Source: Stratiolaelaps scimitus
Taxonomy: Eukaryota > Arthropoda > Arachnida > Mesostigmata > Laelapidae
Assembly: GCA_019614645.1 (NCBI GenBank)
Contig: JABWDB010000008.1
Location: 3,472,001-3,536,000, forward strand
DNA length: 64,000 nt
Direction: 5' to 3'
The translations under genes were made by a program, and so were the position numbers. Below are positions 63,659 to 64,000 of the stretch, piece after piece (position 1 is the stretch's first letter; each line of letters starts with the position of its first letter). The notes under the pieces were generated by a model. That model was not told the origin of the DNA, ran no database searches, and was given only the letters and a program-made list of their open reading frames with translations.

Positions 63659-64000
63659 AAAGGTAAAGGTAAAGGTAAAGGTTTATTGGTTTATTGAAGG
63701 AGCTGCAATTTTACAATGCTTAAGCTCTCTTTTTTATGTCACACAGCAGGGCATAATAATAATAACATGGTGGGTGCTGTTGTGCCGCCGTTTAGTAAGC
63801 GCACACCCTCTTCCTACGGAAATATCCCATCTCCCGTGGTCCATGAACACTGGAGAGAACATTGACGAGCATCCCCTTGACGGTTCATCGGCATTTCGTA
63901 GATAACCGCCATCTGTTGGAATAGATGAGACGAACTTAATGCGAGTGGGCTAGTCATGGATGTATCTAGCTAAGCGATACTCGGATAGAGCTCACAATAT
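63659..64000 (-). mobile_element. Probable LINE 3' end with hexamer tail
   Basis: On the minus strand a mixed-composition region ends in two AATAAA-containing hexamers (63690-63695 and 63682-63687), followed at once by about four tandem TTTACC units (63661-63683). A poly(A)-signal-like end capped by short tandem repeats is typical of CR1/I-like non-LTR retrotransposons. The element runs off the right edge; no reverse-transcriptase motif is visible in this window. Confidence 0.4.

Noticed and set aside
1..64000. CRISPR arrays, bacterial operons or integrated virus genes
   Set aside because: No spaced repeats, no ribosome-binding-site-led gene runs and no viral hallmark genes were seen; the genes are intron-bearing animal genes.

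Overview
This is eukaryotic nuclear DNA. Its protein genes are split by spliceosomal introns with GT-AG signals, coding density is low, and (AT)n and other microsatellites are frequent. The gene families (mitochondrial GUF1 and TRAP1, LAMTOR1, DPH7, MGAT2) are general metazoan housekeeping genes. A fatty-acid-binding-protein-like gene, LINE-like fragments and the overall texture suggest an arthropod, perhaps a mite or other chelicerate, but that placement is inference.

Layout. 0.2-3.3 kb: GUF1 on the minus strand, seven exons recognised, both ends missing. 5.0-8.6 kb: TRAP1 on the minus strand, complete in five exons. 9.7-13.2 kb: LAMTOR1 on the plus strand, complete in five small exons, head-to-head with TRAP1 across about 1.1 kb. 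14.1-16.4 kb: two fatty-acid-binding-protein-like copies, one broken on the plus strand and one with compatible splice phases on the minus strand. 16.5-16.8 kb: a LINE-like 3' fragment. 17.7-18.7 kb: DPH7, one exon, plus strand. 18.8-55.4 kb: about 37 kb with no gene I can support; it holds microsatellites, G+C- and CTG/CAG-rich blocks that may be promoters or untranslated exons, degenerate ORFs, retroelement scraps and several exact or near-exact hairpins. 55.5-55.7 kb: a fragment of 28S rRNA sequence. 56.1-62.0 kb: MGAT2 in two coding exons separated by a 4.6 kb intron that contains a nested fold-back. 63.66-64.0 kb: a probable LINE 3' end on the minus strand.

The genes do not form one pathway. 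GUF1 (mitochondrial translation factor) and TRAP1 (mitochondrial HSP90) are adjacent on the same strand. LAMTOR1 anchors Ragulator on lysosomes, DPH7 acts in diphthamide synthesis on eEF2, and MGAT2 acts in Golgi N-glycan branching. I found no evidence of a defence island, biosynthetic cluster or other new multi-gene system. The most unusual items are the perfect 60-bp palindrome, the two other hairpins and fold-back, the 28S fragment, and the FABP-like pair.
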